Shown in pieces: positions 35,578 to 49,648 of a stretch of 64,000 nt of DNA. The notes under the pieces were generated by a model. It did not search any database. It had not been told where the DNA came from and worked only from the letters and a program-made list of their open reading frames with translations. The DNA comes from Gordionus sp. m RMFG-2023. Lineage: Eukaryota; Nematomorpha; Gordioida; Chordodea; Parachordodidae. A program made the translations under genes and the position numbers. Where the stretch lies: assembly GCF_954871325.1 (NCBI RefSeq), contig NC_088776.1, forward strand, positions 2,177,985-2,241,984, given 5' to 3'. Each line of letters starts with the position of its first letter. The first letter of the stretch is position 1.

Positions 35578-38058
35578 TAGAATATATATGACACTTTTAT
35601 TGTAGACCAATTATAGTCTGCTAACATTTTATTTTGACAATAAAAGGTAAAAGTTTTAATTATTTTTCAAATGTAATGCTTATCTAAGCCTATTTCTTCC
35701 TGTTTAAGAAAATAAATTATGAATTTAAAATTGATAGATTTGCAAGATTGTAAGATTATTTTTACAATTCAATACTATTTAACGCCATCTAACATATAGA
35801 TTGTTATTTATTAAAGTTATTAATATATTTTTTAACCCCACTTTCATATTTTTGATTGAATATGCGTTAAAATAAAAATTTTAAATATATTTTAAATTGA
35901 ATTAAAAAAAATATAAATTTGAAGAATTAAATTGAATAAATTTATAAAATGGTTAATAAGTTTTAAAAATAAATTTTTTTAACAACTGACATTTTAAAAT
36001 CTATGATGGATTCAGTAAAAATAATAGTCTTTTAGTCACATGATGTAATTTTTCCAATACCATTTAAATTAAAATAAACATATTACCTTATTCAGATCTA
36101 ACCACCTTTGACGTCTGCGGTTATCGTAAAACGCAAATAATGCATTTCAAATGGTATCGCACAAAATTGATCATTATTTTTAATCATTAATAAAAAACGC
36201 AAAATGGTTTTGCTTTTTCTTCTTCTTTAGAAAACGTTTACATAAGAATTCTTTTAATCATCAGTATCTGAGGAAGTAATTATTTATATATGACCTTTCG
36301 CGACTTTAATTATAAAAATTAAAATATATTAATTTTTTGCCAGATCTTCTTTCTGCCAACTCCGTCATAAGAGGAGAATATGTAAAAACAAATAAATATG
36401 GTCACCTTGATAATGTTTTGAAGAATATCCAACGAAATCTGTCGTTCTAACTGCATATCCATACATGGGTCATTAAGCCCCTCCGACCACACCGTTTAAA
36501 CGGCTCGTATGGAGCCTATTTTTAAAAACGGCTAACTCAATATTTTAGCCTTAGAAATTGCAAAAATATATGCATAGATCTTTGTTCCTTGAGCAAAATC
36601 TTCAGACTTGCATAATATTTTTCTGGATGAAATATTGAGTTTAGCCGTTTTTAAAAATTGGCTCAAAACGAGCCGTTTAACAACATTAATTATAAAATTG
36701 AAAAATTTTTTTTTTCTCAAAAAAATATGGATGAAAAAAAAATAAAATAAACAAAACGGAAACTAGATTCCCTATTTTAAAAAAATGTATGATTGAATTG
36801 AAATAACATATGTTATAGGGCGAGTTAATTATTATACGTATCGATAATACACCACAGGGTATTCAGAATTTTCCGAAATTCAATCATTTTTTTAAAAATT
36901 TTTATACGTAGAATTTTCTAATTGGAAGATGGCGAAAAGCATTCCCTGCCTTGGCATCTCTAGTTCTGAAAGCGAGATGTGGCAAATTCCGATTGTGTCA
37001 CTCTCCCTTAGTTCATGCGACGAACAAAATAAAATGTGACATTAGCGTTAAGTTAATTATTTTATATATTTCAAAACAGAATATCGGGAGAAAGCGTGAG
37101 TCATATAGACGACGACATTTTGGGGCTTAAACTAAAGGTTAAATATCGGGAAATTTTGCCAAAAGCGGGAGATAACCCTGATTAGGACACAGGCGATCAG
37201 TTTATAAAAGTGACTTGGCTTTGATAATCTTTTTTTTTTTCAAATTGAACTTTCAAAGTTCTATAACCGCTACATTTTTTTTTGGAACTCAATGCAAAAC
37301 AAAGATAAATAGGAGAGACCTGGCTAGGGTAGCATATGCACAGCCCGGTCTGGGTATTTTTTTTTTTCACAAATATGTTATATTTATTTTTGATTTTTGT
37401 AGCTAAAAGTGGCAATTTAAAATTATTTTTGGGTTTAAAATAAACGGCTCAGCCCGTTAAAATAAATTTTTTTTTTAGGACCTACCCGAATATTTTTTTT
37501 TAAAAAAAAGAGAAATTTTTAGGTCCAGCCCCAATATATTTTCCAAAAAAATAATCAAAGCCGGGTTTAGCGGCGAAGCCTGCAGGTTTCTGATAAATAG
37601 TTATTGAGAGCAAATTAAAAAGACGAGATGGGCAAGTAAAGCCATGAAGTTTAAAAGAGTGTTCAATTATTGAGGGGGGAATTTGTTTTAAATTTCTGGG
37701 CATGCAAATGGAGAGCGGCTTATTAAATATTGGGGAGTTATTGACACTTTAAATATTTATATTGTCATTTAAAAATTAACAAATATAATGGTGAATAAAT
37801 ATTAATATCCGAATTTTTTTTTAATAAAAAAGAAAAAAGAGTCTTATAATTGTTTTAATCAGCTGTTTTTCCTTTTTCACTTTTCAAACACGCCATTATT
37901 TTTTTAAATTTATTAATTCGAATATTATTTATTTATATTTTATATTTATTATTTCATCATTATCATCATCTGATTCAAAAAAATTCCAAAAATCAGATGA
38001 ATTAACATTACCCATGGCACAAATATGATAAATATTTTACAGTAACATCCTATTCATC
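35578..38058. repeat. repeat U, unit 2
   Basis: Direct repeat of unit 1, interrupted by the family K MITE at 36,491-36,688. The giant palindrome starts inside this unit at about 36,119. Confidence 0.75.
36491..36688. mobile_element. hAT-type MITE, family K (copy 4, left arm)
   Basis: ccgtttaaacggctcgtatg to cgagccgtttaacaacatta, with the family core. Its mirror copy is at 46,709-46,922. Confidence 0.75.
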
Positions 38059-38060
38059 GG

Positions 38061-38702
<642 letters not shown>

Positions 38703-38819
38703 CAGACGATTTATCTAAATGTAAAAATTTTAAAATGTGCTCAAAAAATTAATTATTTCAGTGTCAAAATCATCAGCTCCAAATTTAAAAACGTCTGATG
38801 GAAGGAAGTTTAAATTTTG

Positions 38820-39475
38820 AAGAAATCAATATATGAGTTTTTTATTGTAGACCGATGATAGTCGGCTACGAATATTTTGGCATCGACGATAAAAGTTAAC
38901 GCCTCCAGTGTATTTTTCTAAATGTAATGAACACGAGCACTATTATTTCTGTTTAAGAAAATATTTATTTATTTGAAATGATTAGATTTGTAAAATTGTA
39001 AGATTATTTTACGATTTCATATTTATTAACGCCATCTAACTTTCGAATTGTTGTTGATCAAAAATAATTCATTTTTTTTATAAAAATTCAAATATATTTT
39101 GATGAAGTTTCATTTTATTTTATTTTTTTTTAAAATATTTAAAGATTTAAATTTTATTTAATTTTTAAAAAATCCATTTTTTAACAGTTGACATTTTAAA
39201 ATCTATGATGGATTCAATAAAATAAAGTTTTTAGTCACATGATGTAATTTTCAAATACAGTGACTTTAAAAAAAACATTCACTTATTCAGATCTAACGCT
39301 AACTAGATTTTAAAAAAAAGTCATTTTATACCCATTAACAAAAATTCCAGAACAAATTTCTAAAACCTCTAAAAAAATGTCTTCTGGCAAGAAACTATGT
39401 GTTTGCTGACATCATCTTTTCAATATATCGATAATATAAGAACGAAAGATTTTTTAAGGTATCAAAATTTTAAGG
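38820..39475. repeat. repeat U, unit 3 (partial)
   Basis: Starts with ttattgtagaccgatgatag and runs through cgccatctaac and gatgatggattcaat-like landmarks. It ends in a copy of the LCCADxSxFQ exon-like fragment, here damaged. Confidence 0.65.
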
Positions 39476-40468
39476 CTGTACGGATCCACACTGTAAAATT
39501 TTAGTGGTTGAGAGAATCATAATCATAATTAAAATAAGAAATTAAAATATTATAAAAAAAATTAAAATTAAAAGAATAAAAATTAAGTTCGTAAAATCAT
39601 GATTTATTTTCTTAAGTAAAATATTCCCGATTATATATACTTTTCTTTCCTATTCATTTGCATCGTCTTTACTCAAATAATCTAATAAATCGTTTCGTTT
39701 TTCTGTTAAACAATCGATTTGAATATTACTTCTTTTGAATATTATTTCTTTTTCCTCTAATTTAATTCCAAGTAATTTACATATTATAACACACATATTT
39801 TTCACCAATCCGAACTGATATTTTTAGATATTGACTGCTCAAAACCGATCCGATTTAAAACCGATATTATCACAAAAACCTTATTAATTTTTCAAAAAAC
39901 ATGAAACATTCTCTAAACAATAAATCACTTGTAATACCTATCTCATGATATAATCGTGATTACGACTCATTATCCGTTTTCCATATTACCGTCATTAATT
40001 TTGCCTAATTTAGCACCATCAGTAATCCTTTGTTATTAGCGGTTTTGATAATATCTTCACTAATTTTTTTTTTGGTAATTTGTCTCCCATCATTATGGGT
40101 TATTTGTATATTATCGTCACTAATCCTTTTGTAAATTTGTTCATTCATCATACAATCCCGTTTATTCTGTCATCTATATTTTAAGAATTTTTTCTCTCCC
40201 CCCGATTGTCCTATCCTAAGTATTAAAATAAGCTATCTTGTCAAAATCTTCATTATAAGGCACATACTAAAAATTATTTATTATTAAATATCCTGATCAA
40301 TTTCTAACGTAAAAAATCTTTCATTTACTTTTTATACCCTTTATTACCTAATTTTAACCTCGTTACCATTAATTCTTCATCCTACAAGGATTTTCCAATT
40401 CCTCAATAAAATTACCATTATTATTCTACTTCTTCCTCCCTATTCACACAATTTTTACACAACCGCAT

Positions 40469-40690
40469 CTAACAAAAATTTAACTCAACATTCTAACATG
40501 ACCTCAACTCAAGGACACCTATCCTCTAGCTCTTCAAAATCTATCTTGTTTATTTTTACAGTAATTTAAATTTATATTATAGCGAAAATTTAAATTACTG
40601 TAAAAATAAACAAGATAAATTTTGAAGAGCTAAAGGAGTGGTGTCCTTGAGTTGAGGTCATGTTAGGATGTAGAGTTAAATTCTTGTTAG
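40469..40690. repeat. hairpin element with about 105-bp stems (left arm)
   Basis: Left stem from ctaacaaaaatttaactcaa to acagtaatttaaatt. Right stem from aatttaaattactgt to ttcttgttag. The loop is about 12 bp. The stems differ at few sites. A mirror copy is at 43,683-43,901. A fold-back type non-autonomous element is likely. Confidence 0.8.
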
Positions 40691-40953
40691 TTATCGTTAA
40701 CACTAACTTTTTTTTATTATTAAAAATTAATTATCTATATAAATTACTTAACAATCTATAACTATCAATTTTATTATTTGTCTAGTCATTTATTCCTGTT
40801 TACAAAACAGTTATCTTCAAAAATGTCTATAAATTTATTAAACTTTATTACATTCTGTGGCTCTACAATTTATTTCCAAATGCACCACCCTCGACCACAT
40901 CTTACACAAATTTAAATTCGGTGTGTCACACAACACACCCGTGAGATACGACC

Positions 40954-41120
40954 TAATGTTGTTAAACGGCTCGTTTTGAGTCGATTTTTTAAAAACGGCT
41001 AACTCGATTATTTCATCCAGAAAAAAATATTACACAAGCCCTGAAGATTTTGCTTATACAAGGAACAAAAGGTCTAGACATATTCTGGCTAGAATATTGG
41101 GTTATCCGTTTTAAAACAAG
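40954..41120. mobile_element. hAT-type MITE, family K (copy 5, left arm)
   Basis: Flanked by the 8-bp duplication ATACGACC (40,946-40,953 and 41,121-41,128), which supports hAT insertion. The same element with the same duplication, reversed, is at 43,254-43,420. Confidence 0.85.
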
Positions 41121-41875
41121 ATACGACCTCCTTGACCACCACAATTATAACACATAATTGCCTCTGTCCTTTCATACTAAATATTTTCTTTAAAATACCC
41201 ATCAAAGGTGGTAACCTGTATTACTGTTATTTGGTCCTTTCCATCTATGACAAAGGAAAAACATTAAAAATTATTACCCAGTGCAATGCATATAATAATC
41301 ATATTATTCCTCAAGGAAAATTATTTTTCTTTAACAAATATTTTTCTTATTTTTATTAAATACTTTTTTTTTTATAAAGAAAAAATTAATAAACAACTAC
41401 AGTTATATTTATATTTAACAATATTAATAATTTTAATAAGGTATAACTTTAACTGTTCTATAAATATTAACGGTGTTCCGAGTTATACGTGTTGCACATA
41501 CATCGTTTAAGGGAGGGGGGGAGATAATAATCTGGGGTAATATGAGAGGCTTTATTTTTTAAATCAAATAAAAGAGATAGTTATAAATGATAAAATAAAA
41601 AATCGTTGGAAGATGAAGAGAATTAATGGCAAGGTTTAGAGGGGCGAGGTTAAAATTAAGTAATAAAGGATATAAAAAGTAAAATGAAACAATTTGGTAT
41701 GTTCGGAATCGAGGAGGTAACTTAATAATAATAATTTTAGTGCCTGATAGTGTTCTTAAACAACCTAATTTTGGTTCCATGTTTTTATCCAAAAATATTC
41801 GAAGCAATACCTTCAAGTTTGAGACTCAACTTAGAATCTTAGTTCAATTTTTTTTTTAGGCTAAGAGCTTGACTA

Positions 41876-42524
41876 GTCGACTAATCGACCCCAAACCCGA
41901 CTCGAGTTTTGAGCGATTTTTTTGACTAAAAAACTCGACTCGAGTCGTAGTTAAAGCCGACTCCGGCTGAGTCGTTTAACAACAACACTAATCATTAAAA
42001 AATGATATTAAAATAAAATTGGTTCTAATTTTAAATTTTTATGAATATGAATATAAATATAATTATTATAATGTTGAAGTCGTAAGAATTTTACGACTTT
42101 ACATGATTAAACCAATTGAATGATCTGTATAGGGCCTAATTTTTAGAGTTCGGACCGAAATTTTTTTTAAAAAAGTTTATAATCATTGTTACGACTATTA
42201 TCCGTTTTCCATATAACCATCCATCATTAACTTTGCGTAACATGGCACAATCAAGTGTCTTTTGTTATTATCGATTATTTTGATATTTTCTTCCACTAAC
42301 TTCGGTGATTTGTCTCCCTCATTATGGGATTATTCCACCAATCCTAAACATCCCTTTTAATTCTGTCATCTATATTTTGAGAATTTTTTTTATCTTTCTC
42401 CCCCCCCCCCCCCCCGATTGTCATGCGAATTGGAATAAGCTATCTTATAAATTTAACGTTTTCCATGTCAACAGGCTCTACTAGTGTTGTTTAGATTACC
42501 ATAACTTTTACCATCTCTATTGTG
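41876..42524. other. spacer of the giant palindrome
   Basis: About 650 bp between the arms. The left part holds ctcgactcgagtcg repeats ending in gagtcgtttaacaacaacac, a hAT-like terminus. The right part (about 42,175-42,450) is a direct copy of 39,950-40,250, so the spacer is itself assembled from arm sequence. It contains a run of 16 C at 42,400-42,415. Confidence 0.7.
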
Positions 42525-43253
42525 GCTAAGTCAAGCTCTTAGCCTAATTGAACTAAGATTCTAAGTTGAGTCTCAAACTTGAAGGTATTGCTTCGAATAT
42601 TTTTGGATAAAAACATGGAACCAAAATTAGGTTGTTTAAGAACACTATCAGGCACTAAAATTATTATTATTAAGTTACCTCCTCGATTCCGAACATACCA
42701 AATTGTTTCATTTTACTTTTTATATCCTTTTATTACTTAATTTTAACCTCGCCCCTCTAAAACCTTGCCATTAATTCTCCTTCATCTTCCAACGATTTTC
42801 TATTCTATCATTTATAACTATCTCTTTTATTTGATTCAAAAAATAAAGCCTCCTCCCCCTTGAACGATGTTTGTGCAACACGTATAACTGGGAACACCAT
42901 TAATATTTATATAACAGTTAAAGTTATACCTTATTAAAATTATTATTATTGTTAAATATAAATATAACTGTAGTTATTTATTAATATTTTCTTTATAAAA
43001 AAAAGAAGAGTATTTAATAAAAATACGAAAAATATTTGTTAAAGAAACATAATTTTCCTTGAGGAATAATACGATTATTATATGCATTGCACAGGGTAAT
43101 AATTTTTAATGTTTTTCCTTTGTCATAGATGCAAAGGACCAAATAACAGTAATACAGGTTACCACCTTTGATCGGTATTTTAAAGAAAATATTTTAGAAT
43201 GAAAGGACAGAGGCGATCATATGTTATAATTGTGGTGGTCAAGGGGGTCGTAT

Positions 43254-43420
43254 CTTGTTTTAAAACGGCTAACCCAATATTCTAGCCAGAACATGTCTAG
43301 ACCTTTTGTTCCTTCTATTAGCAAAATCTTCAGGGCTTGTGAAATATTTTTTTCTAGATGAAATAATCGAGTTAGCCGTTTTTAAAAAATCGACTCAAAA
43401 CGAGCCGTTTAACAACATTA
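43254..43420. mobile_element. hAT-type MITE, family K (copy 6, right arm)
   Basis: Flanked by GGTCGTAT on both sides (43,246-43,253 and 43,421-43,428), the reverse complement of the left-arm duplication. Confidence 0.85.
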
Positions 43421-43682
43421 GGTCGTATCTCACGGATGTGTTGTGTGACACACCGAATTTAAATTTGTGTAAGATGTGGTCGAGGGTGGTGCATTTGGAA
43501 ATAAATTGTAGAGCCACAGAATGTAATAAAGTTTAATAAATTTATAGACATTTTTGAAGATAACTGTTTTGTAAACAGGTATAAATGACTAGACAAATAA
43601 TAAAATTGATAGTTATAGATTGTTAAGTAATTTTTATAGAAAATTAATTTTTAATAATAAAAAAAGTTAGTGTTAACGATAA

Positions 43683-43901
43683 CTAACAAGAATTTAACTC
43701 TACATCCTAACATGACCTCAACTCAAGGACACCACTCCTTTAGCTCTTCAAAATTTATCTTGTTTATTTTTACAGCAATTTAAATTTTCGCTATAATATA
43801 AATTTAAATTACTGTAAAAATAAACAAGATAGATTTTGAAGAGCTAGAGGATAGGTGTCCTTGAGTTCAGGTCATGTTAGAATGTAATAAATTTTTGTTA
43901 G
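43683..43901. repeat. hairpin element with about 105-bp stems (right arm)
   Basis: Mirror copy of 40,469-40,690, with a few substitutions in each stem. Confidence 0.8.
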
Positions 43902-44546
43902 ATGCGGTTGTGTAAAAACTGTGTGAATAGGGAGGAAGAAATAGATTAATAATGGTAATATTATTGAGGAATTGGAAAATCCTTGTAGGATGAAGAATTA
44001 ATGGTAACGAGGTTAAAATTAAGGTAATAAAGGGTATAAAAAGTAAATGAAAGATTTTGTATGTTAGAAATTGATCAGGATATTTAATAATAAATAATTT
44101 TTAGTATGTACCTTATAATGAAACTTTTGACAAGATAGCTTATTTTAATACTTAGGATAGGACAATCGCGGCAAGAGAAAAAACTCCTAAAATATAGATG
44201 ACAGAATAAACGGGATTGTATGATGAATGAACAAATTTACAAAAGGATTAGTGACGATAATATACAAATAACCCATATTGATGGGAGACAAATTACCCAA
44301 AAAAATTAGGGAAGATATTATCAAAACCGCTAATAACAAAGGAGTACTGATGGTGCTAAATTAGGCAAAATTAATGACGGTAATATGGAAAACGGATAAT
44401 GAGTCGTAATCACGATTATATCATGAGATAGGGATTACAAGTGATTTATTGTTTAGAGAATGTTTCATGTATTTTGAAAAAATTAATAACGTTTTTGTGA
44501 TAATATAGGTTTTAAATCGGATCGGTTTTAAGCAGTCAATATCTAA

Positions 44547-44640
44547 AAATATCAGTTCGGATTGGTGAAAAATATCGGTTCGGATTGGTGAAAAATATCG
44601 GTTCGGATTGGTGAAAAATATCGGTTCGAATTGGTGAAAA
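44547..44640. repeat. tandem repeat of 22-23 bp, four copies
   Basis: Four units of aatatcggttcggattggtg type. The mirror site in the left arm (about 39,800-39,830) has one unit, so the expansion followed arm formation. Confidence 0.85.
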
Positions 44641-44878
44641 GTATGTGGATCTGTACAGGCCTAAATATTTGATACCTTAAAATATCTTTCGTTCTTATAT
44701 TATCGATATATTGAAAAGATGATAAGTCAGCACAACATAAAAATAACACATAGTTTTTTGCTAGAAGACATTTTTTTTAGAGGTTTTAGAAATTTGTTCT
44801 GGAATTTTGGTTAATGGGTATAAAACGACTTTTTTTTAAAAATCTAGGTGATCAGAAGTCAAGTGTATTAGAGAAGTG

Positions 44879-44925
44879 AAGAGAAGAGAAGAGAAGAGAA
44901 GAGAAGAGAAGAGAAGAGAAGAGAT
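44879..44925. repeat. (GAAGA)n microsatellite, about 9 units
   Basis: Present only in the right palindrome arm. Confidence 0.92.
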
Positions 44926-45869
44926 TTTGTATTTTATGGTTAGATTATATTTTACAAAACATATATATATTTTAATTTATTAAAGATTTTGGCTTAATAT
45001 GATAAAATAATATTTTTAAAAAGAATATACTGTGAAAAATAGGTTTATTTGAACCCTCATAGTCAATTCTTTAAAAAAATATTATTTAATATTTTTTAAT
45101 TTTAAAATAAATTGTTATGAAAAATCTTATAATAATCTTCTGATGGTTTTGCGTTTTTATTACTATTTAAATAGCTATCAATTTTTGCGCGATACCATTT
45201 GAAATGCTTTGCGATAACGAAACGTAAACTCTAAATTAGCGTTAGATCTGAATAAGTGAATGTTTTTTTTAAAGTCACTGTATTTGAAAATTACATCATG
45301 TGACTAAAAACTTTATTTTACTGAATCCATTCATAGATTTTAAAATACTGTTAAAAAAATTGATTTTTTTAAATTAAATAACCAATTAAAATTTATCCAA
45401 AAATTTTATCCAATTTAAATCTTTAAATATTTAAAAAAAAATAAAAATAAAATGAAACTTCACCAAAATATATTTGAATTTTTATAAAAAAAACGAATAA
45501 TAATTTTTAGATAAACAACAATTCGAAAGTTAGATGGCGTTAATAAATATGAAATCTTAAAATAAACTCACAATTTTGCAAATCTTATCATTTCAAATAA
45601 ATAAATATTTTCTTAAACAGAAAATAACAGTGCTCGTGTTCGTTACATTTGGAAAAATACACCGGAAGCGTTAACTTTTATCGTCGATGCCAAAATAATC
45701 GTAGCAGACTATCATCGGTCTACAATAAAAAAGTCATATATTGATTTCTTCGAAAATGAAACTTACTTCCATCAGACGTTTTTTTAAATTTGGACCTGAT
45801 GATTTTAAAACTTGAAATAATTAATTTTTTGGGCACATTTTAACATTTTTACATTTAGATAAGTCGTCT

Positions 45870-46156
45870 GTTTAGAATTGGAGTGCTCCACACTCAACAT
45901 TTTCAAAATTTTTGAGTTAGCTCTGGATCAGAATCAAAATCCTATATCTAGATATTATTTTAGACGATGTATCTAGATTCATTTAAAAAGTATCTTTTTT
46001 TTAACAACTCTATCTGGATAATAACTTATTTTATTCCCAATATATATAAAAATAAAGCTAGATTAAAAAAAAAATATTAATTGATCAATAACTTTTTCTC
46101 TTATATTTTATTTATTAAGAAAGAAAGAAAGAAGTGAAGCACTCCAATTCTAGACC
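45870..46156. mobile_element. short inverted-repeat element T (right arm)
   Basis: Ends TTAGAATTGGAGTGCTCCAC and the complement of gaagcactccaattctaga, 287 bp. It is probably closer to the original size than the left-arm copy. Confidence 0.7.
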
Positions 46157-46708
46157 AACGAAGTAATGAATTAGTTCCCTTCATTCAATATAGGATGTTA
46201 CTGTAAAATATTTATCATATTTGTGCCATGGGTAATGTTAATTCATCTGATTTTTGGAATTTTTTTGAATCAGATGATGATAATGATGAAATAATAAATA
46301 TAAAATATAAATAAATAATATTCGAATTAATAAATTTAAAAAAATAATGGCGTGTTTGAAAAGTGAAAAAGGAAAAACAGCTGATTAAAACAATATAAGA
46401 CTCTTTTTTCTTTTTTATTAAAAAAAAATTCGGATATTAATATTTAATTTTTTTAAAAAATAAATTAAAAATAAAAAGTGTTACCTCCTTCCACGAACAT
46501 CCACCATTATATTTGTTAATTTTTAAATGACAATATAAATATTTAAAGTGTCAATAACTCCCCAATATTTAATAAGCCGCTCTCCATTTGCATGCCCAGA
46601 AATTTAAAACAAATTCCCCCCTCAATAATTGAACACTCTTTTAAACTTCATGGCTTTACTTGCCCATCTCGTCTTTTTAATTTGCTCTCAATAACTAACA
46701 TATAATTA

Positions 46709-46922
46709 ACGTTGTTAACCAGCTCGTTTTGAGCCGTTTTTAAAACGGCTAAACTCAATATTTTATCCAGAAAAATATTATGCAAGCCTGAAGATTTTGC
46801 TCATAGAAGGAACAAAGATCTATGCATATATTTTCGAAATCTCTAAGCTTGAAATATTTTTCTGGCTAAAATATTGAGTTAGCCGTTTTTAAAAATAGGC
46901 TCCATACGAGCCATTTAACGGT
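46709..46922. mobile_element. hAT-type MITE, family K (copy 7, right arm)
   Basis: gttgttaaccagctcgtttt to tccatacgagccatttaacg, mirror of 36,491-36,688. Confidence 0.72.
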
Positions 46923-47292
46923 GTTGTCGGAGAGGCTTAATGACCCATATGTGGATATGCAGTTGGAACGACAGATTTCGTTGGATAATCTTCAAAACAT
47001 TATTAAGGTGACAATATTTATTGGTTTTTTTATATTCTCCTCTTATGACGGAGTTGGCAGAAAGAAGATCTGGCAAAAATTATTATATTTTAATTTTTAT
47101 AATTAAATTGTCGCGAAAGGTCATATAAATAATTACTTCCTCAGACACTGATGATTAAAAATTCTTATGTGAACGTTTTCGAGAAGAAAAAAAAGCAAAA
47201 CCTTTTTGCGTTTTTTATTAATGACTAAAAATAGTGATCAATTTTGCGCGATACCATTTGAAATGCATTGTTTGCGTTTTACGATAACCGGT

Positions 47293-47984
47293 TAATATTA
47301 CGATATAAAATATTATTTTGTGTCATATGATATTCAATAATAACAAGTTACTATTTATATATAATAATTTAAATATTATTTATCTTGATTTATCTAAGTA
47401 TTATAGTAAATGATTAATTTTATATTTATATAATTAGAATCATATTTATATAAACATGTTAATATTCACTCATTTACCTTTTTTTTAACCTCATTTTATT
47501 TGATTAAAAGATTACAATCACAATAGATTCTTTTTAGTCGTCATATCTAATACACTTAATATATTCAATCAGAAATGGATAATCACATAAGAAAATATTT
47601 ATATTACATGGGTAGGTCCTTAAGAATCAAGATACAGATGTGAAAAAATTAATCTTCGATACAGATACTAGTATTTTTTTCAAAATATCAAAAAGATATT
47701 TGCATTTAATTATCATTACCAATTAAATTAAAATAGTTTATAAAATATAGTTTTTATTATTTATTTGTGAAGAACATAACATATTCATTTAGTAAGAATG
47801 AATATTTACAATAATTAATAAAATATTTAATGATGAGTTAATTTATCAGGCATTTTAATATTAGTAATAGCCCATTCTTAGCATAGATAGGGAAGGGAGA
47901 CTAGTATTTTTAATGGGAGTTGAAATATTAATTTGTAAAAGAGTATTTAAAATAGATTTATTATTTTATAAGATAATCAAAATT
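47293..47984. other. AT-rich stretch, nothing recognised
   Basis: Low-complexity A/T sequence between the palindrome and a hAT scrap. No termini or frames. Confidence 0.6.
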
Positions 47985-48180
47985 TTAAAATAATTTAGTA
48001 TTAGATATTTGCCATATACATAGCATTTTACCAAGATTAAATAACCTTTCAATTGAAGCTGATGAAGATATTACAGTATTATATTTATAAAAATATTTCC
48101 TTAATGGAAAGATAATAATTAAGCATTTTTTCTCACAATATAATTTATAACAGCCAGTTATTGAACTCAGCAACACTTAA
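47985..48180 (-). pseudogene. hAT transposase C-terminal scrap
   Basis: The minus-strand peptide contains SSSASIERLFNLGKML followed by ISNTK. This matches the hAT dimerisation-domain pattern of S-S-A-x-x-E-R-x-F-S/N-x-G-x-x and the later L/I-S-D/N-x-x region. It differs clearly from the SVASERAFSLAGN of the element at 30.6 kb, so it belongs to another hAT lineage. Nothing upstream on the minus strand extends it. Confidence 0.6.
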
Positions 48181-48984
48181 AGACCCTTTTCATGGTCATT
48201 TAAACAATCAAATTATATTACTATATCGATTAACTTCACAAAACAGAATTTATAGAAAAAGAAATACATGGACGCTTAACCCACCAACAATTCTCACTAG
48301 ATATTAGACTACGTTAAAACCCCAAGTTATTATATCTCAGAATAGGAAATCAAAGTCTTTAGAAATCAACTGAAAATTCGAACAAATACACCTTACCCCC
48401 CCCCCTCTACATTCTTTACTAAAAATCAATATATCATTTTACAAATAAAATATAACGTCATTTAAAATATCAGGAATCCCTTATCTAAATTATATATTTC
48501 CCCTAACTTTATACATTTTTATGCTAGGTGTAAATAATCTACAAACATATGTTCGATATAATTTTTCTGTGATATCTTATTTATTTATTGTAATAATAGC
48601 AATAAAAACAAATTGGCTATTTAGGAAAAATATCAATAGAAATTATGCAAAAATTATTTTAAAAAATTAATTTTTCTTACTTTAACCATTAAAATGTGAT
48701 CATATGTAATTTATAAAAATCGATATTTATTCTTGAAATTTTTCGAATCAATTTATGATAGATAATATATGGAATTTAGCTTACTTTTTAAGTAAAATAC
48801 AATATTAAAAAAAATAATTAAAATAATAATACGCCATCTTGCGGATTTAATATTATTGAAATTTAAAATTTAATTATAAATATTTATAATATAATTATAT
48901 TAAAGGATTTAAACGATTTATTATGAGATAAAAGAAAATTCAACTATTAAAGTATATTTCTTTATTATTGAATATATCTAATAA
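48181..48984. other. no gene; remnant of repeat B/M edge
   Basis: AT-rich with a C run at 48,396-48,405. At 48,830-48,960 the motif cgccatcttgcggatttaat and the following bases match the edge shared by repeats B, D and M. Confidence 0.5.
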
Positions 48985-49618
48985 TTTAAATTTCAAAATT
49001 TCACTGTACAGAAACGTTTAACTTAACAGTATATATTTTTTTTTACCCCCTTTTTTTTGAATATATTGGTTTTATTTTTCTTTAAAACAATAAATATAAA
49101 AAAAATATAATTGATTAATAATTAAATTTTATATAATTTTTATGTCAATAATAATAACTGTAAAACAACTGAAACAACTAAACATTACAAAAAAAAAGAT
49201 TATTTCAACCATGAGTTATTAGGTTGTCATATGTAGCTTAGATATTGGCGCAGAACTTGGGGTACGGGTAAATTTAATGTAGCATTATCGATATAGCGAT
49301 TCCTCTGCTCAATCCTCTTGAGCGTCATTGTCAGTTCTTTTTCGTTGCGTTTTTTAGCTAGAATTTGCTAACTTTCTGCGATGTCGTGGTCATTTATGTT
49401 AAACTCCATCATCCGCGGAAAATCAACGATTTGTATGCTATCAGTTATTATTATTGACATAAAAATTATATAAAATTTAATTATTAATCAATTATATTTT
49501 TTTTATATTTATTGTTTTAAAGAAAAATAAAACCAATATATTCAAAAAAAAAGGGGTAAAAAAAATATATACTGTTAAGTTAAACGTTTCTGTACAGTGA
49601 AATTTTGAAATTGGTGCC
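48985..49618. mobile_element. element with about 170-bp terminal inverted repeats (Tc1/pogo-like?)
   Basis: 48,990-49,160 and 49,443-49,615 are near-perfect inverted repeats. The outer part reads actgtacagaaacgtttaac on the left and gttaaacgtttctgtacagt on the right. A TA followed by CAG at each end would fit a Tc1/mariner/pogo-type element with TA target duplication, but the inverted match runs past the TA, so the exact end is uncertain. The middle (about 280 bp) is much less AT-rich and carries a reading frame on the minus strand. Confidence 0.7.
49228..49441 (-). pseudogene. short coding-like remnant inside the long-TIR element
   Basis: On the minus strand one frame reads SIQIVDFPRMMEFNINDHD, a stop, then QILAKKRNEKELTMTLKRIE and ends VLRQYLSYI with a stop near 49,228. 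Composition and helical character look like real protein. It may be a captured or vestigial transposase end. The family is not recognised. Confidence 0.4.
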
Positions 49619-49648
49619 GTGTTTATACAAAGCAACCTGGTTAGTGCG

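Larger units (their letters stand above)
42525..47292 (-). repeat. right arm of the giant palindrome
   Basis: Reverse-complement partner of 36,119-41,875. It carries its own changes: a four-copy tandem at 44,547-44,640, a GAAGA tract with flanking DNA (about 44,846-45,235) missing from the left arm, and a shorter element T. Confidence 0.9.

Noticed and set aside
49617-49640. ttggtgccgtg as a primer binding site
   Set aside because: It looks like one, but no LTR precedes it on the plus strand and the adjacent LTR element is on the minus strand.
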